This document shows positions 34,549 through 46,231 of a DNA stretch of 64,000 nt, one piece after another (position 1 is the stretch's first letter; every line of letters begins with the position of its first letter). The notes under the pieces were generated by a model. That model ran no database searches. It saw nothing but the letters and a program-made list of their open reading frames with translations, and was not told where the DNA came from. The stretch spans positions 186,001-250,000 of the forward strand of contig JAGFMI010000011.1 of the NCBI GenBank assembly GCA_021030905.1, given 5' to 3'. This DNA comes from Pyrenula massariospora (Eukaryota > Ascomycota > Eurotiomycetes > Pyrenulales > Pyrenulaceae). Both the position numbers and the translations under genes were made by a program.

Positions 34549-35034
34549 GGGACAGGCTGGAACCGATGCTGAGATCGATTCGCGTCAAATTAGTCTTTTG
34601 CCCCAGTGCGAAAGGTGGAACATAGGTCCCCAGTGGTTCATGGTAGTATTTCTTTCAAGCCTTAGACGATCATTTTAGGACCAAAGGTATACGGTATATA
34701 AAGTCTGAAACTTGCCCGGATCTTCAGTCACATGATTTTAGGAGCTGTTTGTTTCCAGCTGACGAATAAATCAAGACGAATAGAAATTTCCGTATTGTCC
34801 CCAGCGATCCCTAATACCCCAATTGTCCTTGAAGTTGGAAAATCCGGCTTAGTCCCGCTATCTTGTAAATGAATCGCCCGCTGATGCCCACCTAACCTCA
34901 TTTCAATGTCAATACCAAGCGATGTGCCAATCTAGATCTTACTAAACAGAGGTGCGCCTAGGAACGGTGCAACCATTCGCTCCCATGGCCTCCACTTCCC
35001 CTCCCGTCCCATCTCCTTGCCCCACCCTCTCCCC
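34549..35034. other. Convergent intergenic region
   Basis: This 486-bp stretch lies between the stop codons of the oxidase (rightward) and the NTF2-like gene (leftward). No feature beyond 3' flanks was identified. Confidence 0.35.
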
Positions 35035-35538
35035 TCAACCCTCCCTACCACCCTCCCCCTCCCCCACCACCGCCCACCAAGCACTCAACGGATCCGCCCA
35101 AATCTCCCAACTCTCCACCCTCCACCCCCCATCCCCCTCCCCCTCTGTCTCAACACATCCAAGCACATAAACAAACTCCTCCTCCCACCCCCTCCCCGTC
35201 CCCACGCTCTCAAACCTCCCCCGCCCCCTCACCGTCACACTCCCCTTCTTTCCCCCAACCTCCTCCAAGCTCACCCCCACAATCTCAAACGCATCCTCCG
35301 GCAGCTGCACCTTGAGCGTCTGTGCGAGGAGCGAAAAGTACTCGAGGCAGGCGGCGCGGCCGGTGAAGGGGCGGCCGAGGAAGGGGAGGGCGGTGTGCGG
35401 GGGGCCGTGCTCGTGGATGGTGGGGTCTGGGGTGAAGTGTTGGGAGAGGATGAGGGAGGGGGGGAGTTGGGTGGTGAAGGAGGTGCAGAAGGAGGTTGTG
35501 AGGGTGTGGAGGGGGTGGGGGGGTGGTGGGGTGGACAT
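35035..35538 (-). CDS. NTF2/SnoaL-like fold protein
   Basis: I take the ATG at 35538 (MSTPPPPHPLHTLTTSF), giving 167 residues. An earlier in-frame ATG at 35658 would add a Pro/His-rich leader with no homology pattern. The layout fits a small alpha+beta barrel: an N-terminal helix (LHTLTTSFCTSFTTQLPPSL), ILSQHFTPDPTIHEHG, PFLGRPFTGRAACLEYFSLL, then strands VRGRGRFESV and WEEEFVYVLGCVETEG, and a C-terminal WRVESWEIWADPLSAW. The last block (EIWADPLSAWWA) is shared by a family of small fungal NTF2-like proteins. There is no catalytic motif, and the role is unknown. The sequence is extremely C-rich on the plus strand, which makes nearby antisense frames look open. Confidence 0.75.
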   Translation of the reverse strand: MSTPPPPHPLHTLTTSFCTSFTTQLPPSLILSQHFTPDPTIHEHGPPHTALPFLGRPFTGRAACLEYFSLLAQTLKVQLPEDAFEIVGVSLEEVGGKKGSVTVRGRGRFESVGTGRGWEEEFVYVLGCVETEGEGDGGWRVESWEIWADPLSAWWAVVGEGEGGREG

Positions 35539-36094
35539 TTTTCCGCCGCGGGGGGGGTGGGGGTGGGGTTTGGGGTGAGGAAAGAGAAATAGGTGGGGAG
35601 TGGATAGAATTTGTTCGTTCGGGATTTTGAGAGGAGTAGGGGTGATTATTGGTTCCAAGGGGGGGGGACTGGTAGGTTTGTGATTTTTGTGAGGAAGGAT
35701 CCGATTGATTGTTTAGTTGGTCGGGTGTGGATCGGGTGTCGACGCAGTTTCCAAGGATGCTCAATGTAAGGCTTTGTTTTCGATTCCCTTGGCGATATTC
35801 TACGCTGGTTCCAACGTTGATGCCTCTTCATTTAAGCGCGGCATCTTGAGCTACATAGTCAAAGACCGCAAGTCATAATGACGTGATTGAATGCTCCTAG
35901 AAACGGAGCCGATGAACATCTAAAACGGCGTATTTTATTCCAGATACACGTGAGCTTTTGAATCAATGACAGCTATCGTCGACATCAATGTATAAGCAAA
36001 ATGCTGCTATTGGAACTATATACAAGAAGCTTAAATACAAATACCATCTCTTTCAATCCATATCGATTCTACCCGTTATGCCTCTTTAACTCAT
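35539..36094. other. Intergenic region between two leftward genes
   Basis: This 556-bp stretch holds the promoter of the NTF2-like gene and the 3' flank of the GH6 gene. A G-rich run around 35550-35575 and a poly-G tract near 35660 could form unusual DNA structure, but no gene is apparent. Confidence 0.35.
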
Positions 36095-37702
36095 TTAAAA
36101 CTTAGGATTAGCGTTCACAACCAGCTGGTTGAAGTACGCCTGGAACCAAGTCCCTGCCTCTGGAGCAGGCTGAAGCGCATCCGAAAGACCACAGTGGGAA
36201 TCGTAACGGGCAGCGGAGGTGTCACTTGTACCGTCGCACTCACCACCAGGCTTGATCCAGACAAAGGCGTCCTCGAGCGCATCACCAGTGTTGGAGGTCG
36301 GGCGGACACCGAAGCCGGTGCCGATGACGTTGCACCAGTCGCCCCAGGCTTGTTGCTTGGTGGGCTGGACGCCGTTTCGGGCTAGGAAAGAGAATTAGCA
36401 AGTCTGGATCAATTGGTGAGAAATATTCGACTTACATGTGTCCATGATGAAGTGGGCTGGGAAGCCAGCGGACTGCAGGAGAGGAGCGAGAGCGTTGATG
36501 TATCGCTTCTCGTCGCAGTTGGAGTCACCCTGTGTGTATGATGGGCAAGTGGCAATGGACCAAGCATTGTAGTTGGCGACGTTGGTGGCGAGACCACGAA
36601 CAGCAGCGGGCTTTCCGGCAGCAGTGTAAAGCTGACCAAAGAGGGTGGCTGCGGGCTGGATGTTGGCGGCCCATCCGAGCCACCCGGCGTGACCTGCGTC
36701 CAGGTACATGGAGACATTTGGAAGGTTGAGTTGCTGAATAGCGTACGTGACGCACTCCTTGTACGCTGATTGGGCGTTAGAGCATTTAGCAACGTTTAGG
36801 TTGGTAACCAGATTCGCTAAGCTGTCGGGCTCAATGACCAAGACCACATTGACATCAGGGTAGGCTGTGAGTTGCTTCTTGATGGCGTCAATGTACGCCT
36901 TGTAGTTGGCAACACCGTTGTCGGCAATTGAGTACTCGCCGTTGGAAGCAAGAGCTGCACAGTCACGGTCGGGAAGATCATAGACAACAAAAGCGCCCAT
37001 AATTGATGGAGAAGCACCGGCTGCGTTCTTAGCCTTGATGTCCTTCAAATAGGTACCAATGGTGGGAACCTTCGCTGCGGTATCACTGCGTAGATTATCA
37101 GTAAATCATAATTTACGAATTAGAAGAGAAACATACAGCCAAGAGAAGGTTCCAACTTTTGCCACCGCACTAGCAGCAGTCTGAGCAGAGCCCGTCATGG
37201 ATGGGATCGCGAGGGAGAAAATCTCTGATGAGTAGTAGGGGTTGGCGTATATCTGATGGTTTGCAAAGAAGTTCCCTGCTGCTGCTGAAGCTGTACCCGT
37301 TGCTGAAGGTCCAGTAGTTGTTGGCGAGGCGGCCTTAGTCGTTGTCGTTAGAGTTGTCCCTGTCTTAGTTGTGGTTGGTGCAGGTGCTGCAGTTGTGCCA
37401 GGAGCTGCCGTGGAGGTTGCGGCGCCACTGAGACATTGGTAGTAGTCTTTCATCCGTTAGATCAGAGGTTGCTATGCTGAGGATATCCAGTCCTTACATG
37501 CATTGATCGAGCTACAGACCAAACCAGCTCCGCACGTTGTGCCACCGGAATATCCGGTTCCACCACCTAACATAATGCATCAGCCCAAGTCTGAGTATTG
37601 AGCCCTAGAGATAAAATTACATTGCTGGTAGATAGATTGCTGAGCCTTGACAGGTGCAAGGACTGCGAGAAGGGCAACCAAAGGGATAGCTTTCGAAATC
37701 AT
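36095..37702 (-). CDS. Cellobiohydrolase, GH6 with N-terminal CBM1
   Basis: Five exons (37621-37702, 37498-37566, 37137-37446, 36436-37085, 36095-36381) give 465 residues; introns are 51-54 nt. Signal peptide MISKAIPLVALLAVLAPVKA is followed by a cellulose-binding module (QQCGGGTGYSGGTTCGAG, ending YYYQCL) with its Cys residues, then a Thr/Ala/Pro-rich linker of about 50 residues. The catalytic domain carries the GH6 signatures YDLPDRDCAALASNGEYS (containing the acid Asp), LVIEPDSLANLVTN, YLDAGHAGWLGW, WGDWCNVIGTGFG and VKPGGECDGTSD. GH6 exoglucanases release cellobiose from the non-reducing ends of cellulose. It is secreted. Overall length and architecture match Cel6A-type enzymes. It starts the three-gene cellulolytic cluster and is followed by AA9 and GH5 genes. 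Confidence 0.97.
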
Positions 37703-39210
37703 GGCGGTGGGTAAATATTGCTTGATTGAGATCTGACGGGGATGAAGAAAGTAAAAGCAACTCAGGGAAGACAGATGGGATATATAAAATGCGAATGGAT
37801 CACGAAGAACTCAGCAAACATAATCTCTGGGAACGCAAAGGGTCCTCCGGGCCATTTTACCGAGCTGCCGCGTAAAGATTGCTTCTGGCAGTTCTTGGGA
37901 TCGATTCTAGACCAGGAAAAGCTGGAAGATCGGTACTCTTCGGTTCGAGATTAAGAGAGTCACAATGGCCACTTTGCGTGGTACAAGAGTCGGACTAAAA
38001 GCCATGATATGGAGAAAGATATCCCGGGGTCTAGAAATGTGAGGTGGCTGATTACAGAACGGCGGCTGTACCTTGAGCCTTTGATGAAGCGATATGCAGG
38101 GCAGAGCGGAATGCGTAAATAGGATGGCACTTGTCCCTGTAGATCATCAAGGAATGTCCCAGAAGCCACAGATGTTCCGCTGGCCTCGATGGCTAAGTGA
38201 ACCCATCGGCCCGGCGGAGAGGGTCTGCGATTGATGTCCTTTTAAAGTGTGATCCTCTGAGATTCAACGACCGGAGAATTGACATTTCAATTGTGCGTGT
38301 CAGAACAGAGACCAAGAAGCCAAATAAGCCCCTACAGAGGCTCGGACTGTCTTTGTGGTCATTCCATCAAGGCAGCTTTGGTGAAGACGATTGGAGAGAT
38401 GAAATTTGATACCTGTCCTACTTTATCGTTTACCAGGAATGAATGGTCGGCCAATCGGCGGCGGTAACATCCTGGGCACAGATCCCAGAATTGATAAATG
38501 TTACGGCAGAATTGGGCCCGGAAGAATCGCGCCAAAATGCCAAGTCGTGGGTTTTTTGTATGTCGAAAGTGGCAACCTTCTCCAGACCCCGCAGTCACAG
38601 TAAATGAAACGGCGAATAAGCAACGCCTACAACCTTGTTCAGAACCATGGCAGGAGATTGCGCGTAGGTCAGACGATCAATGTATAGTTTCTATCCTCGA
38701 ATCCTCTGGGTGAGATGCTTCAAAGGTCTTGTAAGGGCTTCAACGGTTCGGCCGGGTCGACATCCGGTGTCAAAAGATGCTGCCGAGGCTCATCGCAACA
38801 CCTGGCGACCAAGAACCTTGAGTCCACGTTATCGTTTGATCTGTTCAGCTTGACCTAGCCACAACGGTCTCAACCCATGAAAGATGCGCTTTAAGGCCAG
38901 CTGGAAAAAGGCTACGAGATTTGCGTTTAAATGACAAGGTGGAATCTCTAACGCTTTAAATAAGTTCATCGTCTGTTTCTATTAGTCACGTGGTCGTTCA
39001 AAGGAAACCCAAACTTCATTGTATGTAAACGAAGGTGAATCTTTATCTTTGCAGCAAGTCGCTAGAACCTGTTCAACATGTCGCCGAAGAGCCTAGCGGA
39101 TCTGTTCTGATTCCTGAAACTGTGGTCCTATTCAATTTGACCTGCAGCTAGCCTTCCTCATCCTGTTGCTTTGGGTTTACCATCCCATGACTTCTTGCTC
39201 CAAGTCCTAG
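37703..39210. promoter_or_regulatory. GH6 upstream region with candidate cellulase-regulator sites
   Basis: This 1.5-kb stretch is upstream of the leftward GH6 gene and downstream of the AA9 gene. A TATATAAA-type element lies at about 37781-37788, roughly 80 bp before the start codon. A GGCTAA at 38191-38196 matches the core site of the XYR1/XlnR cellulase and xylanase activator. CCGGGG at 38024-38029 and GCGGAG at 38214-38219 match the SYGGRG consensus of the glucose repressor CRE1/CreA. These short motifs occur by chance often, so regulation is inference. No gene was found in the region. Confidence 0.4.
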
Positions 39211-40200
39211 CTATCCTTGCCAAACTGTGGGTCCAGGAAAGGTATAGGTCGTCTAGAATCAGTCAGCTTTTACATAGACCTATTGCTGTTTGATTTGCTG
39301 CGTCTGTACAAGATCGTCTGTACAAGTGATGCAGCGGGTAAATGGAGAGGGCACGAGTCGTGAAAAAGTTTCTTCATTCAAAACTTACCGGGATCGGATA
39401 ATTGATATTGATTAGAATTCCAGGATCGGTAGCCTGAAGCATTTGTTAACGGAGTTCAAACGATCCCACGAATTGTGAGTATATAGGACCAAAGTAGCGT
39501 ACCTTGTATGCACCAGGGAAAGAGACCAATGGCCCTGGAGATCCATTACCTCCACCTACAACGTTGATCTGAGCACACGACAGCTGTTCGAACCGTTAGA
39601 TTTGATCCTGCACTGCCAGTAGGGTTGGAATCATACGTAGAATTGCGCGCCGCCCGCTGACTGGGCTACGTGAAGGGCAATGTGTTCAGCTCGGAGCAGG
39701 TACTGCCCTGACGGCAGCGATTTAGGAATCGTGAATGTATATTTCTGAAGATTCGTTGCGGGCCAATTGATTGCGTTGGTCGAAAATGTTGGCGGAAGTT
39801 CTGCGACTTTGAACCATTGCGTGGACCCATCGGCAGTAGCCCCATTTGACACCTTTGTCATATAGAGAGATGCCACACCAGGGTGATAAATTGGTTGATC
39901 AAGCGCAAGACCGACAACGGAGCCGGCAGTCACGGTTCCAATGTGGGTGTTGGCTGCAGCTGCTTGAGTTCCAGTATTGCATCGAATGTCCGTGCTTGTA
40001 ACGTCCGTGACAGGCTGAGTGAATTAGTACCAATATACTTAGAATGCTAGACGAGTCCTTACGCTGTTGTAGTTGGTGTTCTGTCTCACGTAGTAGTAAT
40101 CAGCTGTCGTTGAGCCGTTGGCATAAAGGTTAGTCCATCGATAATGGGCAAAGGCACCCTGTACTAAGAAAGCAGCAGCAAAAGCGAAAGCAGACTTCAT
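39211..40200 (-). CDS. AA9 lytic polysaccharide monooxygenase
   Basis: Five exons (40063-40200, 39637-40014, 39503-39583, 39389-39433, 39211-39252) give 227 residues. A signal peptide ends before His19 (AFA|HYRW), so the mature protein begins with the N-terminal His of the copper histidine brace. The second brace His lies in LRAEHIALHVA. The axial Tyr lies in GGAQFYLSCAQ, spanning intron 2. Further AA9 patterns are DIRCNTGTQAAAANTH, ITVTAGSVVG-like, and the C-terminal ATDPGILINI-NYPIP then YTFPGPTVWQG. AA9 enzymes use copper and H2O2 or O2 to cleave crystalline cellulose. There is no CBM1 or linker, so it is a single-domain LPMO. The last intron is 136 nt, much longer than the others, and contains a duplicated 12-mer. 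Confidence 0.95.
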
Positions 40201-42142
40201 GTTGGTTTAAAAAAAATAGTAACGACAGCAGTGCAAGAAATGAACGGGTGGGGATTGAGCCTTAGGTAAGGTTTCTAGTTCCTAATCGAGGTGAGCAGAC
40301 ATATATATGAGAACCATGACTTGAACATCAGCTTCTAGTCTAAGCGTTGTCCGCTATACTGGGACTAATGAGACATCGACCACTTAATCAAGACGCTTGA
40401 TTAACACTTCTGTCGCGGAATCTAATACAGTTCCAAGGTCTTATCGGTCGATATGAGGACGGCGGAAGGAAATAAATTTGAATGACTAGCATTTCAAGGC
40501 ATTTTACCCGGTCAAGGCAGAACCCATGCATTAGCATATGACCGTCCAACCTTGCATTGCACAAGGGCTCGGATCTCACGGCTTGGCGGCAGTTCTGAAG
40601 TGCTCTAATACAGTTGAGGTCATTATCATCCTTCCTTGTTGGTGTGGTTGCAGTGTGCCCAGAGGGGAAATTCTCCGGAGCCCTACCTACCCTCATAGCG
40701 TAATGGTTCATGCCATCCCATTGGCGCGGACGTTTCGGTCGTCTGTATGAAATGATTTTCTAGCAGTCTACGGCAGACATAGAAGAGCTTTCAAAGCTAG
40801 AGTAGAAGAGATTCCTTGAGTCATTCTAGAGAATGGCCATAACCGTATCCTCGCTACTCTTCTCCGTCTGTAACGAACATAGTGTTGAATCATACGCTAT
40901 TCCGTGCTCATTATTAATAAGAAAACGGCTGACACCGGATCCATGGCACTCTAGAGATAGAAAATCAAGAGCTCGACAGGAACGCTTACCGGGCTTTGAA
41001 GCATACAGTTCCGATGCGCTCAGTTGCATACTACGATAAGCAAAAGCCAAAACCCAATCGGCCGGTGAACACCCGGTCAGCAATGATAGGGAGACTGAAG
41101 TTAGGTAGTAGAATGAAGTTGTCAGGCGTAGCATATGTTTTCATCTGTACGATCGATGAAAATTGATATTTCATTCCATGCTTCTTGGATTTGTGCTGAT
41201 GCATCGGTCGATCCCGTCGACCTAGGGAACGGAGTCACAGCGGAATCGCCACGATAGTCACACCATCAGTTCAGCCGCCACCGTAATGACCTAGTTGGAA
41301 CGACATTGGATGCAGAACACATTCTGGACGAGAATGACATCCTTGCCAAAATGTTTAGAAAGTGATAGAAGGACGCGTTGACTCGCGAAGTCAGGTATTT
41401 AGACTAGCGGTGATCGATTTGATTGCATTCTAAAAGCGGGGGGCGGAACGGAAATTTGCCCAGACAAGCGCCAGAAATCACAGTTTAGTCCGTAATGGCC
41501 CCATGGGCGGCTTTCCACCAATTGGGTAAAGTCCGATACACTTTTGAAGACTTCCATCTGATTCCCCTACTCTTTGAACATGGTCGTTGCTCAACTTTTT
41601 CCAAGATGGATTTGGCCATTTCATTTACAGCCGGTCTATGTCAGGTTACGTGGACGGCGGCCCTCTTTCCCTGTTGCAATCCTGACCTACCCTCCCAGAG
41701 TGGTTCATCAACACTAAACGAGGCCTTAAGCCTCGGCATATATGAATTTCAACCAGATCATCTGGCGATGAGGAGGAGTACAGACTGTTTCTTACGCAAC
41801 CAGAAATGAACTCTCGTTCCTATGACGTTCGGTTAGTCCCGAACCGGCGAAGCTCTAGAGAGACTTGCTTGTTCCAGAACACGCAAAAATACAGATGAGG
41901 CTCCGTGACGGCTAAGCTTCTCAGTGATCTTCACACTGGCGGGCCGTCTCTCCTAGACGAAGATATCTCATCGAAGATCGGCAATATCAGGTACCAGCAT
42001 GCTGTTAGACAGAGGCTTGTTAAGCAGAGTTTGATATAAACTACGATACCCCTTGCTCATCCGATTGATTCTTTCTTTTGTTCATCTCCTTCTCTATCTT
42101 GTCACACCGTCTTCTTTCAATATCTCGATAATTTTCTTCACC
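40201..42142. promoter_or_regulatory. Shared upstream region of AA9 (leftward) and GH5 (rightward)
   Basis: This 1.9-kb gap separates two divergent cellulolytic genes and is likely to contain both promoters. A run ATATATAT at 40301-40308 lies about 100 bp before the AA9 start. A GATATAAA at 42033-42040 lies about 103 bp before the GH5 start. A GGCTAA (XYR1/XlnR-type core) is at 41910-41915 and a GCGGGG (CRE1/CreA-type) at 41436-41441. I found no open frame that looks coding. The motif matches are short and need testing. Confidence 0.4.
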
Positions 42143-43511
42143 ATGAAGCGGTTCAGCATTATCCCGTCTCTTCTATTTGCTTCGGTAGTGTCTGCTCAGC
42201 AGTCAGCTTACGGCCAATGTAAGGAGCTCTGAGACACAACATGATCCACAATTAATGCATCATAGGCGGAGGCACCGGCTGGACCGGTGCGACTACGTGT
42301 GTTTCAGGCTACACTTGCCAGGTCATAAATCAATATTACTTCCAATGCCTCCCTGGGACCGGTAAGTCAATTTTACGAACTCTGAAAAGATACTATGATG
42401 ACCATGTGCTGATATTTTCATAGCCACTACCACGCTTGCCACCAAAACATCGACAAATTCGTCTCCTGGCTCCTCGACTCCAACGGCGTCAAGCAAAGTT
42501 AGGTTTGCTGGTGTTAATATTGCGGGCTTCGATTTTGGCTGCGGAACCGATGGGACTTGTGTCACTACCAAGATCTACGCTGCTCCAAATGCAGCTGGTC
42601 AGATGCAGCATTTTGTCAACGATGATAAAATGAACATCTTCCGTTTACCCGTAGGCTGGCAATACCTTGTCAACAACAACCTTGGCGGGACCCTAGATTC
42701 CAACAACTTTAATACCTACAACCAGGAGGTCCAGGCCTGTTTGAACACCGGCGCTTACTGTGTCATTGACGTGCACAACTACGCGCGGTGGAATGGCGGC
42801 ATCATCGGGCAAGGAGGGCCGACCAACGATCAATTTGCGAGCTTGTGGAGCCAAATTGCGAGCAAATACGCCAGCAACTCCAAGATCATATTCGGCGTCA
42901 TGAATGAGCCACATGATGTTCCCAACATCAACACGTGGGCAGCATCTGTCCAAGCTGCCGTGACGGCGATCCGTAAGGCTGGAGCCACATCTCAGATTAT
43001 CCTCCTCCCCGGAAACAACTACACATCGGCACAGCTATTCGTATCTAACGGATCCCTTGCAGCTCTTAAGGGGGTCACGAATCTTGATGGGTCTACTACG
43101 AATCTGATCTTTGATGTCCACAAATACCTCGATTCGGACAATAGCGGCACGCATGTCGAGTGCACAACCAACAATGTTGCGGACACCTTCACGCCGCTGG
43201 CCTCCAGTCTGAGAGCCATCAACCGCCAAGCTCTTCTCAGCGAGACAGGCGGTGGGAATGTGCAGAGCTGCGTGACTGACATGTGCCAGCAGATCGCCTA
43301 CTTGAAGTGAGTTCTCGATCTGACTTGCTTCGATTGAAAAGTGAAGCTAACAACGACCTGTAGTCAAAATGCAGATGTTTACGCTGGATATATAGGCTGG
43401 TCAGCGGGAGCTTTCGACCCTACCACCTATGAGCTTTCAGAAGTGCCAACTCAAAATGGTAATCGGTGGACAGATTCTCTGTTGGTTTCTTCGTGCTTGA
43501 TTCCAAAATAG
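42143..43511 (+). CDS. Endo-beta-1,4-glucanase, GH5 (subfamily 5-like) with N-terminal CBM1
   Basis: Four exons (42143-42218, 42266-42361, 42424-43306, 43364-43511) give 400 residues; introns are 47-62 nt. A signal peptide ([18 protein letters not shown]) precedes a CBM1 ([15 protein letters not shown], ending YYFQCL) and a short Thr/Ser-rich linker. The catalytic domain begins [19 protein letters not shown] and shows the GH5 marks: [21 protein letters not shown], the acid/base Glu in GVMNEPHDV, a central [13 protein letters not shown], and the nucleophile Glu in LLSETGGG. The C-terminus, [16 protein letters not shown] then LVSSCL, is typical. The enzyme makes internal cuts in cellulose and so opens ends for the GH6 exoglucanase. 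It is secreted. Confidence 0.96.
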
Positions 43512-44534
43512 ATTGCCTAAGTGGGGAATTGGAGATTAGATGGGAAGCTAGGTGTTTCTGCACGTGGGACATGGGTACCCAAGCATTACTTTGTCATGAT
43601 AAAGGCGCGGTTTTGTGCATGCTGAAAAAGCTCGACGTCTAACCGGAAGTTGACAAGTTCATGTGTGCAAACAACATCTCTTTCCTTGGCCTCATTACCT
43701 GGCTGGTGGTGTAACTAAATGTGTACCAAAGCGTCCCAATAGAGAGGGCCAGAGACCCTGGAAGGGGGCGTTTGGCCCGTTGCACCGGAGCCCTCGCTTG
43801 CCCTTGCCCAGCGCTCGGCAGCCTCGGCACGAAGCCCTTTCGGCTCACATTCGCCGGGGTCTTCCCGTTAAATCTCCCGCTTTCCCCTTTCTAAATTCTT
43901 GCCTCCCTCGCCTCCCTGCACTGTACTTTGGCTATGGAATCGTTTGGGCTCCCTATTGGGAAAACCATCAAACGCCCTTCCACATCTGATTCCGATTAAA
44001 TGGGTTGGATTCCTTTACATAATGACGGATATGTCCCTGCGTGGCAATCGGCGCCTCCGGGCGAAAGGCGCCCTGTCAAGCACACCGCAATTCCCTTTCA
44101 GCGAACTCTTATCACCAAAGGCTTACTCGATACACCTTTGCAATCCATCAGATACCACTGTCCACCCTGTGGTCAGAACTCTAGCCTCAAACTTGTTCGT
44201 TTCAGGAAGGGCCCCCGTATGATGGATAATGAAGGGCCCCTGGCGGTCTGGGATTGAGACAAGGGGTTTCTCGTGGGCCGATAGGATTCTTTTTTTGGAT
44301 GCCAATTTAATGACATCCTAGATGATCTGGCCTGCGAACTTCGTAGCTTCTTGGTCTTGTCTATACTTTCTATCTGGCGATATCTTCAAGCAGCACATCT
44401 TTTGTACAGTACATACTTGCACCTTTCTAATCTTCTTAATCTGTCTTATTCGTCCATGCCTCGCAGCAGCGTGATCTACCGGGAGAGCGCCATCGCCCCC
44501 ACTACCACGTGTTGATACTTATCTTTTCGGCGGG
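43512..44534. other. Intergenic region containing a possible small ORF or mobile remnant
   Basis: This 1-kb gap separates the GH5 gene from the P450. Between about 43690 and 44260 it contains a GC-rich patch with two long open frames on the plus strand (43663-43989 and 44000-44257). The second, 85 codons, has a CPPCGQ motif and a plausible-looking composition (FQRTLITKGLLD, KLVRFRKGP). I cannot identify either frame and do not call them genes. Confidence 0.35.
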
Positions 44535-46231
44535 ATGCCATTACTGCATAGCCCGCTTCAAACGTCGATTTCTCTTGTGTCAATATGGATAATCTATTCG
44601 GTCGGCGTTGCGCTCTATCGAATTTATTTCAGCCCGCTTAGGATATTTCCTGGGCCCAAACTTGCTGCCCTCACATATCTTTATGAGTTCTATTATGATA
44701 TCTACCAAAATGGCCAATTCCACTTCCATCTTCGGGACTTGCACAATCGATATGGTGGGATTTGCAATGTGAACGCCTTGGTGTACGAGATCGCTGACGA
44801 TGCTCTCAGGACCAATTGTCCGCGTTAACCCGAGCGAACTCCATATTGACGATCCAGATTACTGGGAAAAACTGTACTCTCGAGATGGCAAATGGGATAA
44901 GAGCCCTCGATATTGCGCTCAATTTGGTACGACCGAAGCCGAGGTATTCACAGTTGGCCACGATGCCCATCGAGCACGCAGAGCCGCCCTCAATCCATTC
45001 TTCTCGAAGCAGAAGGTCAATGCCGTGGAACCGATCCTTCAGTCCCAGATCGACCGAATGTGCGAGCGCATAGCCGAGTATAGAAGTACGAGCGAACCCC
45101 TTCCGATACGGCTATGCTACACGTGCCTTACGATCGCCGTTACATGCGAATTCACCTTTGGGCAGAATTATGGTGTTTTGGAGATGGAGGGCTGGGGTGT
45201 TTCAAGTGCTCAGACTACACAGGAAGCTTGGAAGGGTGTTCACTGGGCCAGGCTATTCCCTTTCTTGTCGCGAATCGAAAATGCGGTGCCCAATTGGCTC
45301 ATTATTTGGCTAGCGAGCAAGAGCGAAGAGACTGTTGCCTTTGCTCGCATCCTCGAGGTGAGCTTATGTCCGTACTACCGCAACCACAAAATTAACCGTC
45401 TATAGGACTGTCAAAAGACGTTGCAGGGAGAGAAGCCTGTGTGCAGGAGTGGAAGATACGAGAAGACCATCGACCGACCCACTATCTACGATGTGATCAT
45501 GGCATCTTCGCTGCCAAAGTCAGAGAAAACCGCGCAGAGATTCCGTAATGTTGCGGGCGAGCTGATAAGCGCCGGAAGCGACACCACCACTCACACATTA
45601 CACATGATGACCTACCATATCCTGTCGAATCTCTCGATCCTCCAACATCTTCGTAGCGAGCTTCGATCAGTGCAACCGAACCCATACTGCCCAGCTTCGT
45701 TGAAAGAGCTCGAAAAATTGCCCTTCTTAACTGGATGCATTCTCGAAGGGCTAAGGCTGGGCTACGGAGTAGCGCAAGCCTCGCCGAGATCAGCTCCAGA
45801 TCGCGTCATCAAATACGGTGAATGGGAAATCCCGCCGGGAACGCCTGTTGGGATGAGCTCGGTGTACATGCATATGAATGCGAAGATTTTCCCAGATCCC
45901 GAAAAGTTCAGACCAGAGAGGTGGTTGGAGAAGGTTGAGAGGAACAGGCTGGAAAAGTATCTGGTTTCTTTTTCAAAGGGGACAAGGCAGTGTTTAGGCA
46001 TTAAGTGAGTATTTTCATTGAATTCATCTCAGGGTTTGCTAGGGAGTGCTAATCTTTCCATTTTGTAGTCTCGCTTGGGCCGAACTATACATGACAACGG
46101 CCGCTATTTTTACACGATTCGACTTCGAGCTGCACAATGTCAATTACGATGACCATGTGAAGATGGCAGCAGTCAACTTTTTTCCTCAGACGAAGAAGGG
46201 GTTCGAAGAATTCCGGGTACTAGTGAAATAG
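44535..46231 (+). CDS. Cytochrome P450 monooxygenase
   Basis: Four exons (44535-44754, 44810-45357, 45406-46004, 46069-46231) give 509 residues with matching phases; the first donor is GTGGGA. An N-terminal membrane anchor (SLVSIWIIYSVGVALY) is followed by the Pro-rich hinge SPLRIFPGPKLAAL. The I-helix oxygen-binding motif is AGSDTTTHT, the K-helix ExxR is EGLR, and the PERF-type region is RPERW. The heme loop is FSKGTRQCLGINLAW, with the axial Cys present. It is an ER-bound class II P450 needing NADPH-P450 reductase. The style (PGPKLAALTYLYEFYYD, GPIVRVNPSELHIDDPDYW) is that of fungal secondary-metabolism P450s similar to trichodiene oxygenase. No synthase or other pathway backbone gene is nearby, so the substrate is unknown. 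Confidence 0.94.
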
